This document shows, one piece after another, positions 17,332 through 27,179 of a stretch of 64,000 nucleotides of DNA. Where the stretch lies: contig NZ_JANKJG010000010.1 in assembly GCF_024733015.1 (NCBI RefSeq), positions 1 to 64,000 of the forward strand. Reading direction: 5' to 3'. Below the pieces are notes generated by a model. It was given only the letters and a program-made list of their open reading frames with translations. It was not told where the DNA came from and made no database searches. Both the position numbers and the translations under genes were made by a program. Source of the DNA: Pseudosulfitobacter koreensis. Its GTDB lineage: Bacteria; Pseudomonadota; Alphaproteobacteria; Rhodobacterales; Rhodobacteraceae. Position 1 is the stretch's first letter; every line of letters begins with the position of its first letter.

Positions 17332-18966
17332 ATGGGCGTGGCATCATACGACGCGATCATCGTGGGGGCGGGGCACAACGGGCTGACCACCGGATGCTAT
17401 CTGGCCAAGGCGGGGCTGAAGACGCTGATCGTGGAAAAGAACGACTGGATCGGCGGTGCCGCTGTCAGCCGGTCGCTGCACGACGGCTGGACCTATTCCA
17501 ATTGTTCCTACGTCTGTTCCCTGCTGCGCCGCGAAATCGTGCGCGATCTGGAACTGCCCCGCTTTGGTTTGCAGGTGATCCCCTATGAGGGCGGCGCGAC
17601 CTTTACCGAAGACAACGATTATTTCGCCTATATGTCCGACCACAACGCGCTGGAGCGCGAGATCGCCCGGCACAGCCCGCGCGATGTAGACGCCTATGCG
17701 CGCTTCTCGCAGACGGTGATGCGTCAGTGCCGTTTCATCCGGCCCTTCCTGCTGCGCCATGCCCCTGATCCCACCTCGCTGCACCCGCGTGATTTGGGCG
17801 AACTGGCCTTTCTTGTGAAAAAGGCGCACGGGCTGGGAGCGAAGGAGTTGGGCGAGACCATCCGCTTCTGGACAATGTCCATCGGGGATTTTCTGGACGA
17901 GCATTTTGAAAGCGACCTGATCAAGGCGCATCTGGCAGGTTCAGGCATCATCGGAACCGGCCTTGGTGTCTATTCACCCGGCACCGCCTATGTGCTCTTG
18001 CATCACTACATGGGCGACGTCGACGGGGCCATCGGGGCCTGGGGCTTCGCGCGCGGCGGCATGGGCTCGATCTCCAAGGCGCTGGGCATGGCGTTCGAAG
18101 AGGCGGGGGGCGAGATCAGGACCGGATCGGGTATCGACAGTTTTCGGGTGAAGGACGGCAAGGTCGTGGGCGTGGCGCTTGAGAACGGCGACACCTTCGA
18201 TGCGCCTATTGTCGCGTCGAACATGGACATCAAGCGTACCTTTCAGCGACACGTGGACCCGATCCATGTGCCCGACGATTTCACCAAGGCGGTCAACCGC
18301 TTCAAGATACGCGGATCGTCGGCCAAGCTGAACATCGCGCTGGACCGGCTGCCCGAATTTCCCGCAGCCCCAAAGGACGCGCCCTTCCTGCGCGGCGATC
18401 TGCATTGCTCGACCTCGCTGGCCGAGCTTGAACGCGGCTATGATGACTGGAAGGACGGGCGTTGGTCCTCCGAGCCCTATTTCGACATGCTGATCCCCAG
18501 CCAGATCGACCCCACGATGGCCCCGCCAGGCAAGCACATGATGACGGTCTTCGTGCAATACGCGCCCTATGATCTTGAGCGGGGTGGCGTCCGCTCGGGG
18601 CAGAACTGGACCGACGAGACGCGCACGGCACTGGCCAATTGCGTCTATGACAAGATGGAGCAGGCGATGCCCGACATTCGTCAGCGTATCGTCCATGCCG
18701 AGGTGCGCACGCCGCTCGACATTGAAAACGAGGTCGGGCTGACCGAGGGCAACATCTTTCAGGGCGAGTTGACCTTCGACCAGTTGCTTTTCAACCGTCC
18801 GGTGCCGGGATATTCCGACTACAGCACGCCGGTCGAGGGGCTGTTCATGGTCGGATCGTCCAGCCACCCCGGCGGCGGTGTGATGGCAGCGCCGGGTGCG
18901 AACGCCGCGCGCGAGATCCTGCGCAGGGCGGGCAAGGGCAAGTCGATGCCGAGGTTCGCCGCATGA
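17332..18966 (+). CDS. FAD-dependent oxidoreductase, phytoene-desaturase/PYROXD2-like (copy 1)
   Basis: 544 residues. The N-terminal dinucleotide fold is YDAIIVGAGHNGLTTGCYLAKAG, with the ribose-binding glutamate in IVEKN and GGAAVSR after it. The C-terminal FAD motif reads FMVGSSSHPGGGVMAAPGANAARE. This is the NAD(P)/FAD amine-oxidase-like family that includes PYROXD2 and carotenoid desaturases. No carotenoid genes are nearby. The start at 17332 has GGAGAAAG about 7 bases upstream. First gene of a four-gene operon, directly behind the operator palindrome and overlapping the next gene by 4 bp. It probably oxidises a C-N bond in the predicted methylated-amine pathway (inference). Confidence 0.82.
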   Translation: MGVASYDAIIVGAGHNGLTTGCYLAKAGLKTLIVEKNDWIGGAAVSRSLHDGWTYSNCSYVCSLLRREIVRDLELPRFGLQVIPYEGGATFTEDNDYFAYMSDHNALEREIARHSPRDVDAYARFSQTVMRQCRFIRPFLLRHAPDPTSLHPRDLGELAFLVKKAHGLGAKELGETIRFWTMSIGDFLDEHFESDLIKAHLAGSGIIGTGLGVYSPGTAYVLLHHYMGDVDGAIGAWGFARGGMGSISKALGMAFEEAGGEIRTGSGIDSFRVKDGKVVGVALENGDTFDAPIVASNMDIKRTFQRHVDPIHVPDDFTKAVNRFKIRGSSAKLNIALDRLPEFPAAPKDAPFLRGDLHCSTSLAELERGYDDWKDGRWSSEPYFDMLIPSQIDPTMAPPGKHMMTVFVQYAPYDLERGGVRSGQNWTDETRTALANCVYDKMEQAMPDIRQRIVHAEVRTPLDIENEVGLTEGNIFQGELTFDQLLFNRPVPGYSDYSTPVEGLFMVGSSSHPGGGVMAAPGANAAREILRRAGKGKSMPRFAA

Positions 18967-20498
18967 CCGATACCTATGATGCAATCGTCGTGGGCGCGGG
19001 CCACAACGGGCTAACAGCGGCAACCGTGCTGGCGCGCCGTGGCAAACGTGTGTGCGTGGTGGAAAAGTCCGGGCAGGCGGGCGGCATGGCACGCACGGTG
19101 GACTATGCCGAGGGCGCGCGCGGCCCCGAGATTGCGCATCTGCTCTACAACCTCAGCCCGAAGGTGGCGAAAGACATCGCCTTGCGCGTCGAGACCCGCA
19201 AGCTGCCGACCATCGCCATGTCACCCGATGGCAAGCATGTGGAGATGGCGGGCGACACGCTGCGCTTTGCCGATGGCACGGCCCACCCGGAGGCCGAAGC
19301 CTATGCTGCGTTGCGCAAGCGTCTGGTGAAATTCGCACGCCTGCTGGGCCAGCTTTCGGATGCGCCGCCGCCATCGCTGGCCGAGGGGCTTGCGGGCCTG
19401 CGCGATATCGGTGGGTTGGCCAGGCTGGGGCTGAACGTCAAACGGCTGGGCAAGCAGGACATGCGGGAATTCCTGCGCATCATCCTGTCGAACGCCTATG
19501 ACCTGCTGCTTGACGATCTGGCCGATGGCCCGGTCGCCGGCGCACTTGCCGCCGATGCCGTGCGTGGCTGCTGGAGCGGGCCGCGCGGGCCGGGGTCGGT
19601 GTTCACGCTGCTCTACCGTCTGGGGCAGGGCGGCGACGTGCTGTTGCCGATGCGGGGCATGGGCGCGTTCGAGACGGCGGCGAAGGATGCGGGCGTCGAG
19701 ATGCGCACAAGAAGCACCGTGGCCTCTGTCATGGTCGAGCAGGATCAGGTGCGCGGTGTCACGCTGGACGACGGTACGATCCTGCAGGCCGCCGCCGTCC
19801 TGTCCAGCCTTGCCGCGCCGCTGACCATGCAACTGGCGGGCGCGCGGCACTTCGACATCGAGGCAACCAGACGGCTGCAAAGAATGCGCGCCAAGGGCAC
19901 CACCGCAAAGCTTAATCTTGTGCTGAGCGCGACACCCGACATGCCGGGCCTGAGCGATGCGCAAAAGGCGGCGCGCCTGATCGTGGCCCCCTCTGCCACC
20001 CACGTTGAAAGCGCCTTCAACCCGGTAAAATACGGCGAGGCTTCCGCTGCACCGGTGCTCGAAGCTGTGCTTCCGTCGCTCAGTGATCCGTCGCTGTGCA
20101 AGGATGGCAGGCAAGTCATATCGGTGATCGCGCAATTCGTGCCGCACGCGCCCGATGGCGGCTGGACGGCAGCGCAGCGCGACGACTTGAGCAAGCGCAT
20201 CATTCAGACGCTTGAGGTGCATATGCCTGGCCTGCAAGACCTGATCACCCACAGCACCCTGCTGACGCCTGACGATATCGAAACACTTACTGGCGCGCCT
20301 GGTGGGCACTGGCACCACGGTGAGCTGAGCATCGATCAGTTGTTGACGGTGCGCCCCGTGAACGGTCTGTCGCGCTATTCTTTCGGGGTCCGGGGATACT
20401 ACCTCTGCGGTGCCTCGGCGCATCCCGGCGGTGACGTAACCGGATCACCGGGCCGCAACGCCGCCCTGCAGCTTCTGGCCGAAGGAGTGTTGTCATGA
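18963..20498 (+). CDS. FAD-dependent oxidoreductase, PYROXD2-like (copy 2)
   Basis: 511 residues. It is a diverged paralogue of the preceding protein: YDAIVVGAGHNGLTAATVLARRG opens the FAD fold and YLCGASAHPGGDVTGSPGRNAA closes it. The middle region is shorter and poorly conserved between the two. Both reading frames overlap by 4 bp (ATGA), so the pair is translationally coupled and may form a hetero-oligomer or catalyse successive oxidations. It also overlaps the downstream GcvT-like gene by 4 bp. The electron acceptor is not evident. Confidence 0.82.
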   Translation: MTDTYDAIVVGAGHNGLTAATVLARRGKRVCVVEKSGQAGGMARTVDYAEGARGPEIAHLLYNLSPKVAKDIALRVETRKLPTIAMSPDGKHVEMAGDTLRFADGTAHPEAEAYAALRKRLVKFARLLGQLSDAPPPSLAEGLAGLRDIGGLARLGLNVKRLGKQDMREFLRIILSNAYDLLLDDLADGPVAGALAADAVRGCWSGPRGPGSVFTLLYRLGQGGDVLLPMRGMGAFETAAKDAGVEMRTRSTVASVMVEQDQVRGVTLDDGTILQAAAVLSSLAAPLTMQLAGARHFDIEATRRLQRMRAKGTTAKLNLVLSATPDMPGLSDAQKAARLIVAPSATHVESAFNPVKYGEASAAPVLEAVLPSLSDPSLCKDGRQVISVIAQFVPHAPDGGWTAAQRDDLSKRIIQTLEVHMPGLQDLITHSTLLTPDDIETLTGAPGGHWHHGELSIDQLLTVRPVNGLSRYSFGVRGYYLCGASAHPGGDVTGSPGRNAALQLLAEGVLS

Positions 20499-21670
20499 CG
20501 CACGAAGCGGTGCCTATCGGCCTGATCCCTGGTCCCTTTCACCCACGCCTCGAGGCTCTGAGCCGTGCCAAGGGTTGGATGGATTGGGCGGGCTACATGT
20601 CGCCCTCCGTGCTCGACACGGCAGAGTTCGAGTATTTTGCGATCCGCAATCAGGCGACGCTGTTCGACATCTCGCCGATGCACAAATACCGCATCACCGG
20701 ACCGGACGCGCTGGCGATGATCAACCGCGTCGTCACCCGCGACGTATCGCGCATCGGCGATGGCCGCGTCGGTTATGTCATGTGGTGCGACGAGGAGGGG
20801 ATGCTGATCGACGACGGTACCCTGTTCCGGTTTTCGGAAACGGACTTCCGGCTGTGTTGCCAGGAACGCATGTTCTTGTGGCTGCTGGACGCCGCTTGGG
20901 GCTTTGACGTGACGGTCACCGACGAAAGCGATGCGGTTGCTGCCGTGGCCTTGCAGGGACCGACCGCCTATTCGGTGCTGCGCGATGCGGGGCTGGACGT
21001 GGGCCAGATGAAACCCTTCGACTGGCACGAGGTCGAGACTGACCTGTGGATATCGCGCACCGGCTTCACCGGCGATCTGGGCTACGAAATCTGGGTGCCT
21101 TGGGACGCGGCACTGCCCTTGTGGGACAGGCTCTGGGCCGCAGGAAACCACTGGGGCCTGCGTGCCATCGGCTTCGACGCGCTGCACATCGCGCGGATCG
21201 AGGCGGGGTTTATCGCCGCCGGAATGGACTTTCAGCCCGTGCACGCCGCCATGCGCCTGCACCGTGGCCGCACCCCGATCGAGTTGGGCTTCGGCCGCAT
21301 GGTGCATTTCGACAAGGGCCATTTCAATGGCCGCCGCGCCCTTTTGAAACAGAGGGACGGCGGGCAGCGCTATGCGCTGGTGAAGATCGACCTGGGCGGG
21401 TTCAAGCCTGCGCAGGACGCGCTGATCTACCATCGCAAGCGCGAGGTCGGCCACGTCACGTCCGGTGTCTGGTCGCCCACGACCAAGCGCAACATCGCGC
21501 TGGCCGAGTTGAAAGCCCCCTACGGTATTTCCAGGACCGACGACCTGATGGCCGAGATCTACGTCAATCAGGAAGGCCGGTGGGACCGCCGACTGGTCTC
21601 TGTCACCATTCAGGACAAACCTTTTTTCATCAATGCCCGCGCCCGCACAACGCCGCCCGCCGCATTCTGA
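20495..21670 (+). CDS. GcvT/DmdA-family aminomethyltransferase-like protein
   Basis: 391 residues with the GcvT fold: [16 protein letters not shown] near residue 58-73, a central segment [15 protein letters not shown], and a C-terminal barrel with [17 protein letters not shown]. Relatives are the glycine-cleavage T protein, DMSP demethylase DmdA and the C-terminal halves of dimethylglycine/sarcosine dehydrogenases, all of which move one-carbon units to tetrahydrofolate. It follows the two FAD oxidoreductases with 4-bp overlap. This recreates as separate subunits the oxidoreductase plus GcvT pairing of N-methyl dehydrogenases. It likely captures formaldehyde-level carbon released by demethylation (inference). 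Confidence 0.82.
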   Translation: MTHEAVPIGLIPGPFHPRLEALSRAKGWMDWAGYMSPSVLDTAEFEYFAIRNQATLFDISPMHKYRITGPDALAMINRVVTRDVSRIGDGRVGYVMWCDEEGMLIDDGTLFRFSETDFRLCCQERMFLWLLDAAWGFDVTVTDESDAVAAVALQGPTAYSVLRDAGLDVGQMKPFDWHEVETDLWISRTGFTGDLGYEIWVPWDAALPLWDRLWAAGNHWGLRAIGFDALHIARIEAGFIAAGMDFQPVHAAMRLHRGRTPIELGFGRMVHFDKGHFNGRRALLKQRDGGQRYALVKIDLGGFKPAQDALIYHRKREVGHVTSGVWSPTTKRNIALAELKAPYGISRTDDLMAEIYVNQEGRWDRRLVSVTIQDKPFFINARARTTPPAAF

Positions 21671-21689
21671 GCCCCCGGAGAGCATGACC

Positions 21690-23081
21690 ATGACGACCTT
21701 GCCACGTAATTTGTCGAACGAACCCTCGGCCGAGACCCTGAACGAGTGGGACCGCAACCATCAGCTGCACCCCTGGGCCGCGATGGATGCCTGGCAGGAA
21801 AGCGATTACCAGCCTATCGAGCGGGCCGAGGGCATCTATCTGTGGGACGCGAGCGGCAAACGCTACATCGACGGGCCGGGGGGGATGTGGTGCGTCCAGA
21901 TCGGCTATGGCCGCAAGGAGATGGCGACCGCAATCGCCGATCAGGTTCTGCGTCTGCCCTATACATCACCGTGGACCACGACGACCGATCCGTCGACGCT
22001 GCTGGCGAAGAAAATCGCCGATCTGGCGCCCGGTGATCTGAACAACGTTTTCTTCACCACGGGCGGATCGACGGCGGTGGACACCGCCATACGCACCATG
22101 CACTTTATGAACAACGCTCTTGGACGGCCCGACAAGAAGATCGTGATCGCCCGCGAAAAGGGCTATCACGGCTCGACCTACCTGGCTTCGACAGTCACCG
22201 GCAAGGAACGCGACAAAAGCCGTTTCGACGTCGAGGACCGGCTGGTGCGGTTCCTGCCCGACGTCAATCCGTACAATCGCCCCGAGGCCATGAGCGTGGC
22301 CGACTGGTGTGATGCCAAGGTCGCCGACCTGGAAAACCTGATCGCCGAGGTGGGACCCGAAAACATCGGGGCCTTCATCGCCGAGCCGATCCTGTGTTCG
22401 GGCGGTGTGATCATCCCGCCCGAAGGCTACCACAAGCGCACGCATGACATCTGCAAGGCGCACGACATTCTCTATATCTCGGACGAGGTGGTGACGGCCT
22501 TCGGGCGTCTGGGCCACTGGTTCGCCTCCGAGGATGTCTTCGGCATCGTGCCCGACATCATCACCTGCGCCAAAGGGTTGACCTCGGGCTATCTGCCGCT
22601 GGGCGCCTGCATCATTTCCGATGCGGTGATGCAGCGGATGACCGGACCGGACGAAAACGTGCTCTTTTCCAACGGCTATACCTATTCCGCCCATCCGGTC
22701 TGCTGTGCCGCCGCGCTGAAGAACATCGAGATACTGGAGCAGGAGCGCATCCTGGAGCATGTGCGCGAAATCACGCCCTATTTCCAATCGCGTCTGCAGG
22801 CGCTGCACAAGTTTCCCATCGTCGGCGACGCACGCGGCATGGGCTTGCTTGCGTGTATTCAGGGGCGGCCCGACACGCCCGGCACCTCGCTGGCGGCAGA
22901 GCGCAAGCTGGGCGAACTGCTGGATATTGCTTGCGAAAAACGCGGGCTTCTGGTGCGGCCGTTGATCAACATGGCCGTCTTTTCGCCGCCTCTGGTGGTC
23001 ACGCGCGCGCAGGTGGACGAGATGTTCGACCTGCTGGAGGACGCGCTGGAAGAGGTGACCGCGCAGATGGCTGGGGAGTGA
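21690..23081 (+). CDS. Class III PLP-dependent aminotransferase
   Basis: About 463 residues, typical of omega-amino acid:pyruvate and putrescine-type aminotransferases. Visible blocks are [15 protein letters not shown] (phosphate-binding), [22 protein letters not shown] with the PLP-ring aspartate, and [15 protein letters not shown] with the Schiff-base lysine. The start at 21690 suits the GGAG at 21677-21680; an in-frame ATG at 21684 is too close to it. Last gene of the FAD/FAD/GcvT operon, 19 bp downstream of the GcvT-like stop. In the island it would remove a terminal amino group once demethylation has exposed it (inference). Amino acceptor and donor cannot be assigned. Confidence 0.85.
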   Translation: MTTLPRNLSNEPSAETLNEWDRNHQLHPWAAMDAWQESDYQPIERAEGIYLWDASGKRYIDGPGGMWCVQIGYGRKEMATAIADQVLRLPYTSPWTTTTDPSTLLAKKIADLAPGDLNNVFFTTGGSTAVDTAIRTMHFMNNALGRPDKKIVIAREKGYHGSTYLASTVTGKERDKSRFDVEDRLVRFLPDVNPYNRPEAMSVADWCDAKVADLENLIAEVGPENIGAFIAEPILCSGGVIIPPEGYHKRTHDICKAHDILYISDEVVTAFGRLGHWFASEDVFGIVPDIITCAKGLTSGYLPLGACIISDAVMQRMTGPDENVLFSNGYTYSAHPVCCAAALKNIEILEQERILEHVREITPYFQSRLQALHKFPIVGDARGMGLLACIQGRPDTPGTSLAAERKLGELLDIACEKRGLLVRPLINMAVFSPPLVVTRAQVDEMFDLLEDALEEVTAQMAGE

Positions 23082-23132
23082 TCTTTGCTGGCGCTTTGTT
23101 CATCAGGGGACGCCTTCAAATGCCATATATTG

Positions 23133-23154
23133 TTTGAGCGCTCATATAAAACTT
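23133..23154 (+). promoter_or_regulatory. TetR/BetI-like operator, site 2
   Basis: TTTGAGCGCTCA with the perfect core TGAGCGCTCA (23135-23144) is followed by a TATAAAA stretch and CTT. It lies about 90 bp before the binding-protein gene. Sequence and orientation match site 1, apart from one extra base between core and CTT. Confidence 0.78.
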
Positions 23155-23246
23155 GTAACAAGCAACGTTCCCGCTTAACTTTTTACCCAGGGTCCTGCCC
23201 AAAGCTTTGCCGGTAAGGGCCGACAAAAAATAACAGGGAGAATTTC

Positions 23247-24311
23247 ATGACCACTCTACGATTGAAGGTCGCGGCGCTTGCCGGGATTGCCGCGCTGCTC
23301 GGTACGTCCACGCTGGCGCAGGATGCGGAACTGACGGTGTTCGATTGGGCGGGTTACGAAGACCCGGCCTTTTATACAGCATATAACGAAAAACACGGCA
23401 CCGCCCCCACGTTCGCCTTTTACGGCGACGAGGAAGAGGCGTTTCAAAAACTTCGCTCGGGCTTCACGGCCGATGCGGCGCACCCATGCTCTCAGTCTGT
23501 CCCCAAGTGGATGGAAGCGGGCCTGTTGGAACCGCTGGACCCCTCCCGCATCGACCGCTGGGACGATCTGAACGCCGAGTTCCGCGAGATCGAAGCCTAC
23601 AAGAAAGACGGTGAATATTATTTCGTGCCGGTCGACTGGGGCAATACCGGCCTGACCTACAACACCGAAAAGCTGACCGAGGATCAGGTACAGTCGCTGC
23701 AGATCTTTGCCGATCCGTCGATGGCGGGCAAGGTCTCGATGAGCGACAATGTCGACGACGCCTATGCGCTGGGATTCCTGGCAACTGGTGTGCAGGACTG
23801 GACCAAGGCCACCGACGAAGACTTCCAGAAGGCCTCGGATTTCCTGCGCGAGGTACACAAGAACGTCCTGAGCTATTGGGATTCGTCGTCGTCGCTGGCG
23901 CAGTTGATGCAATCGGGGCAGGTCGAACTGGCTTGGGCGTGGAATGAAACCTCATCGACGATGAGCGCCGAGGGTCTGCCGATTTCGCTGAAACGCGACA
24001 CCGACGAGGGCGCGTCGAGCTGGGTCTGCGGTTATGTCAAGCTGAAGGACGGCGAAGGCTCGGACGACAAGTTCTATGATTTCATCAACGCATGGCTCGA
24101 GCCCAAGACGGTCGATTACATTGTCACCGCTTGGGGTTACGGCCACTCCAATTCGGCGGCCATGGCCGAACTGGATCAGGAGATGCTGAAAAGCGTCGGT
24201 CTGGACAGCAACGAATCCCTGCGGGCTAACACGCTGTGGCAGTCCCCTCCGGGACCTGAACTGCGCGAGAAGATGATCGCGGAGTATGAGAACATCAAGG
24301 CAGGCTTCTAA
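23247..24311 (+). CDS. PotD/PotF-type periplasmic binding protein
   Basis: 354 residues. A Sec signal peptide ends near residue 25 (TLAQ-DAE). The mature protein starts LTVFDWAGYEDPAFYTAYNEKHG, the fold opening typical of spermidine/putrescine-binding proteins. Aromatic residues expected of cation-binding pockets are frequent (SYWDSSSSL, WAWNETSS, VTAWGYGH), which would also suit quaternary amines. It is transcribed alone from its own TetR-type operator and ends at a strong terminator. The permeases and ATPase are encoded on the opposite strand at 25.2-28.0 kb, under the same operator motif. The ligand is probably a cationic amine or betaine (inference). Confidence 0.85.
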   Translation: MTTLRLKVAALAGIAALLGTSTLAQDAELTVFDWAGYEDPAFYTAYNEKHGTAPTFAFYGDEEEAFQKLRSGFTADAAHPCSQSVPKWMEAGLLEPLDPSRIDRWDDLNAEFREIEAYKKDGEYYFVPVDWGNTGLTYNTEKLTEDQVQSLQIFADPSMAGKVSMSDNVDDAYALGFLATGVQDWTKATDEDFQKASDFLREVHKNVLSYWDSSSSLAQLMQSGQVELAWAWNETSSTMSAEGLPISLKRDTDEGASSWVCGYVKLKDGEGSDDKFYDFINAWLEPKTVDYIVTAWGYGHSNSAAMAELDQEMLKSVGLDSNESLRANTLWQSPPGPELREKMIAEYENIKAGF

Positions 24312-24329
24312 GCATCTGGCAGACAGATC

Positions 24330-24362
24330 GCCGCCGTATCCGAAAGGGTGCGGCGGCATTTT
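24330..24362 (+). terminator. Intrinsic terminator after the binding-protein gene
   Basis: A 12-bp stem (GCCGCCGTATCC with GGGTGCGGCGGC, two G-U pairs) closes on a GAAA tetraloop and is followed by ATTTTA. It lies 18 bp after the binding-protein stop and before the convergent methyltransferase gene. Confidence 0.85.
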
Positions 24363-24386
24363 ACTGCGGGTGTTACCGTGACGCGG

Positions 24387-25166
24387 TCAGGCTGGTTTTT
24401 GTGCCAGCAGGTGATGCGGACAATGCTCGCCCGTCTCCAGAACCTTGATCATCGCGGTCCATGTCACGATGGACTCGGCGATCAGATCCGCGCCGTGCGT
24501 GGCCTCCCACTCGGGACGCTCAGGCCCCGACATCCGCGCCAGCTCTTCGCGCGCGACCGCCGTATACCAGGCATTGCGATTGGTGAGCGTTATGTTGTCA
24601 AACCCCGCCTGCTTCAGCGCCCTATGATAGCGTGCGGGCGATGCCATCGCGAAATCAAGATCCTCCTGCGCGATATAGGCTGCCATTTCGGCCGAGGGCG
24701 CATCGTCATGCGCGATCAGCCAGTCCGAGGCGGCAAACCATCCGCCCGGTTTCAGCACGCGGAAAGCATCGGCAGCCAGCGCTTCCTTGTCCGGAATGTG
24801 GATGATGGAATCTTTTGAGAATACAACGTCGTAGCTGGCGGCGTCGAAAGGCAGGGGGCCGGGCGTCACCTGCCGGATGGTGATGCGATCGGACAGGCCA
24901 GCCTGCGCCACGCGGCGTCTGGCAGCGGCGCACACCGGTTCCTCTATGTCGATGCCGGTCACATGGGCGGCCCCGTGATCGCGCACGAGCGACACAGCGA
25001 TGGCACCTGACCCGCTGCCGATATCCAGCATGTGCGCCCCTGCGACGGGTGCGTTCTCGACCACGCGGGCGACTTCTTCGGGGCCGCCGGGCGACAGGTA
25101 TCCTTCGCCCCAAAGCGCTTCGAGCAAGGCGATGTGGCGGTCGTCATAGTTCAGTTCAGCGCTCAT
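24387..25166 (-). CDS. SAM-dependent methyltransferase (class I)
   Basis: 259 residues. The SAM-binding motif I is MLDIGSGSGAIAVSL at about 46-60, followed by the acidic motif II (GIDIEE) and a post-motif region FSKDSIIHIPDKEAL. This order resembles the phosphoethanolamine/sarcosine-type N-methyltransferases and UbiE-like enzymes. GGAGG lies 6-8 bases before ATG 25166. It is the last gene of the leftward Rieske-potBCA transcript. A methyltransferase in an apparent demethylation island is unexpected; it could recycle a methyl group, modify an intermediate or act on a different substrate. Confidence 0.72.
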   Translation of the reverse strand: MSAELNYDDRHIALLEALWGEGYLSPGGPEEVARVVENAPVAGAHMLDIGSGSGAIAVSLVRDHGAAHVTGIDIEEPVCAAARRRVAQAGLSDRITIRQVTPGPLPFDAASYDVVFSKDSIIHIPDKEALAADAFRVLKPGGWFAASDWLIAHDDAPSAEMAAYIAQEDLDFAMASPARYHRALKQAGFDNITLTNRNAWYTAVAREELARMSGPERPEWEATHGADLIAESIVTWTAMIKVLETGEHCPHHLLAQKPA

Positions 25167-25235
25167 CCGGTGGCCTCCGAGACGCGATGTGGTACATATT
25201 CGGCCCAATTACGTACATCATGCTGTTGGGCCGTC

Positions 25236-26342
25236 TCACTCCTTGAAAACGACGATGGAATCCGCCCCCCATCCGACGGTAACCTGGCTGCCCGGAGGTA
25301 CGACTGACCGGCCGGCGGTGTTGCGCATCGAGATGGTGACGGGCGTGTCATGGCCAGCCAGCCGCACCGAATAATAGGTCATGTCGCCGTAATATTCGGA
25401 ATCGACCACCTCGCCCTGAACCTTCATCTGCGCGGTATCGTCCGCGTCGGCCAGCAGCGTAAACATCTCGGGACGCACGCCAATGGTGTCGACCGCTTCG
25501 ATGTCGAACGCGGGGTCGATGTCGTGGCGCGGCACGTCAATTTGTCCCAATGCTGCGATGTCCAGTTTCACATGCTGGTCGGTTACGCCCAGAACCTTGG
25601 CGGGCAGGAAGTTCATCACGCCGATGAAAGATGCCACCCGTCGGTTCACGGGACGCCGATACAGCCCCTCGGGCGTATCAAGCTGTTCGATGCGCCCGTC
25701 GAACATCACCGCGATGCGGTCCGACATGATCAGCGCCTCTTCCTGGTCGTGGGTGACCAGAATGAAGGTGATCCCGATGCTGCGTTGCAGGCTGCGCAAT
25801 TCGACCTGCATCTGGTCGCGCAGCTTTTTATCCAGCGCCGAAAGCGGCTCGTCCAGCAAGATCACCTCGGGCCGCATCACAAGCGCGCGGGCCAGGGCGA
25901 CGCGTTGCCGCTGGCCGCCCGACAGCTCGTGCGCCTTGCGCTTGCCATAGCTTTCCATGTCGACCAGTTTCAGCACTTCGGCGACGTCGCGGGCGATGTC
26001 CGCCTTGGACATCTTGCGGGTCTTCAGCCCATAGCCCACGTTTTCCTCGACGTTGAGATGGGGAAAGATCGCATAGCTCTGGAACACCATGTTGGTGGGG
26101 CGGCTGTTGGCAGGAATGCCCGACATGTCCTTGCCGCCGATCGCGACCTTGCCTTTTGTCGGCGGCTCGAACCCCGCGATGACGCGCAACAGCGTGGTCT
26201 TGCCGCAGCCCGATGGCCCCAGCAGCGAAAAGAACTCGCCCTCGCGGATTTCGGCAGAGATGCCGTGCAGCGCGGTGAACGATCCGAACTTCTTGACCAC
26301 CTGGTCGATCACGATCATCGGTTTGGTGTGGGTGTCTTTCAT
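25236..26342 (-). CDS. Spermidine/putrescine-type ABC transporter ATP-binding protein
   Basis: 368 residues, PotA-like in length. Walker A is GPSGCGKTT, the signature LSGGQRQRVALARALVMRP, Walker B ILLDEPLSALDKKLR, and the H-loop VTHDQEEAL; a TOBE domain occupies the C-terminal third. ATG 26342 is chosen because AAAGG lies 6 bases upstream, whereas the ATG at 26360 has no ribosome site. It belongs to the transcript starting at the Rieske gene and serves the permeases upstream and the binding protein encoded on the other strand. Confidence 0.88.
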   Translation of the reverse strand: MKDTHTKPMIVIDQVVKKFGSFTALHGISAEIREGEFFSLLGPSGCGKTTLLRVIAGFEPPTKGKVAIGGKDMSGIPANSRPTNMVFQSYAIFPHLNVEENVGYGLKTRKMSKADIARDVAEVLKLVDMESYGKRKAHELSGGQRQRVALARALVMRPEVILLDEPLSALDKKLRDQMQVELRSLQRSIGITFILVTHDQEEALIMSDRIAVMFDGRIEQLDTPEGLYRRPVNRRVASFIGVMNFLPAKVLGVTDQHVKLDIAALGQIDVPRHDIDPAFDIEAVDTIGVRPEMFTLLADADDTAQMKVQGEVVDSEYYGDMTYYSVRLAGHDTPVTISMRNTAGRSVVPPGSQVTVGWGADSIVVFKE

Positions 26343-26363
26343 GTCAGCCTTTCTGGTCATGCG

Positions 26364-27179
26364 TCACAGCCCCGCCAGCGTGGTATCGACACCTTGGCGC
26401 GCGGCACTGCGGCGGCGCAGCGCCTCGGCGATGATCAAGAGCACCACCGACACCAACAGCAGGATCGTCCCCAGCGCCATGACCGAGGGCAGCTTGGCCG
26501 GAAAGCGCAGCTGGCTCCAGATATAGACGGGCAGGGTGACGTCGGTGCCGGTGAGGAAAAACGCGATGATGAATTCGTCGAGCGAGATGGTGAAGGTGAT
26601 CAGCAAGCTTGAGATCACCCCCGGCAGCACCAGCGGCAGCGTCACGCGCCGAAAGGTGCCCCAACGGGATTCGCCCAGGTCGAACGAGGCTTCCTCAAGC
26701 TCGCGGTCCAGCCCGCGATAGGATGAACTGAGGATGGCGATGGCGAAAGGCGTGCAGATCAGCACGTGCCCACCCACCACGGTCCACAGCGACAGCGGCA
26801 TGCCAAGCTGATTGAGCATCACCAGCAGCGCCACCGCGATGATGATCTCGGGCAGCACCAGCGGCAACATGATCAGTCCGACGATCCCGGTCTTGCCCGG
26901 AAAGGCGAACCGCGCCGAGGCCCGCGCGGCGAAGGCCCCCAGCAGCGTGCTGAGCAAGGCCGTGGTCACCCCCACGAACATCGAATTGCCAAGGGCGATG
27001 TGCAGCGTGTCGGTGTACCAAAGCCCCACGAACCATTCGGTCGTGAACCCCGACAGCGGAAAGGCGATGATCGTCGAGGTGTTGAACGCAAAGAGCGGCA
27101 GCAGGATCACGGGCGCGTAGAGAAAGATCATGTAGACCACGGCATAGACCGCGAGCCATTTGGACGAGAGCCATTTCAT
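26364..27179 (-). CDS. Spermidine/putrescine-type ABC permease (PotC-like)
   Basis: 271 residues, about six membrane spans. The EAA coupling loop is EEASFDLGESRWGTFRRVTLPLVLPG at about 160-185. Second-permease (PotC/PotI) features include the N-terminal AFNTSTIIAFPLSGFTTEWF segment preceding the core. Its ATG overlaps the PotB-like stop by 4 bp. Together they form the channel for the imported amine or betaine. Confidence 0.87.
   Translation of the reverse strand: MKWLSSKWLAVYAVVYMIFLYAPVILLPLFAFNTSTIIAFPLSGFTTEWFVGLWYTDTLHIALGNSMFVGVTTALLSTLLGAFAARASARFAFPGKTGIVGLIMLPLVLPEIIIAVALLVMLNQLGMPLSLWTVVGGHVLICTPFAIAILSSSYRGLDRELEEASFDLGESRWGTFRRVTLPLVLPGVISSLLITFTISLDEFIIAFFLTGTDVTLPVYIWSQLRFPAKLPSVMALGTILLLVSVVLLIIAEALRRRSAARQGVDTTLAGL

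Noticed and set aside
20495..21670. Glycine riboswitch before the GcvT-like gene
   Set aside because: The gene starts within the upstream reading frame with 4-bp overlap, leaving no leader for a riboswitch.
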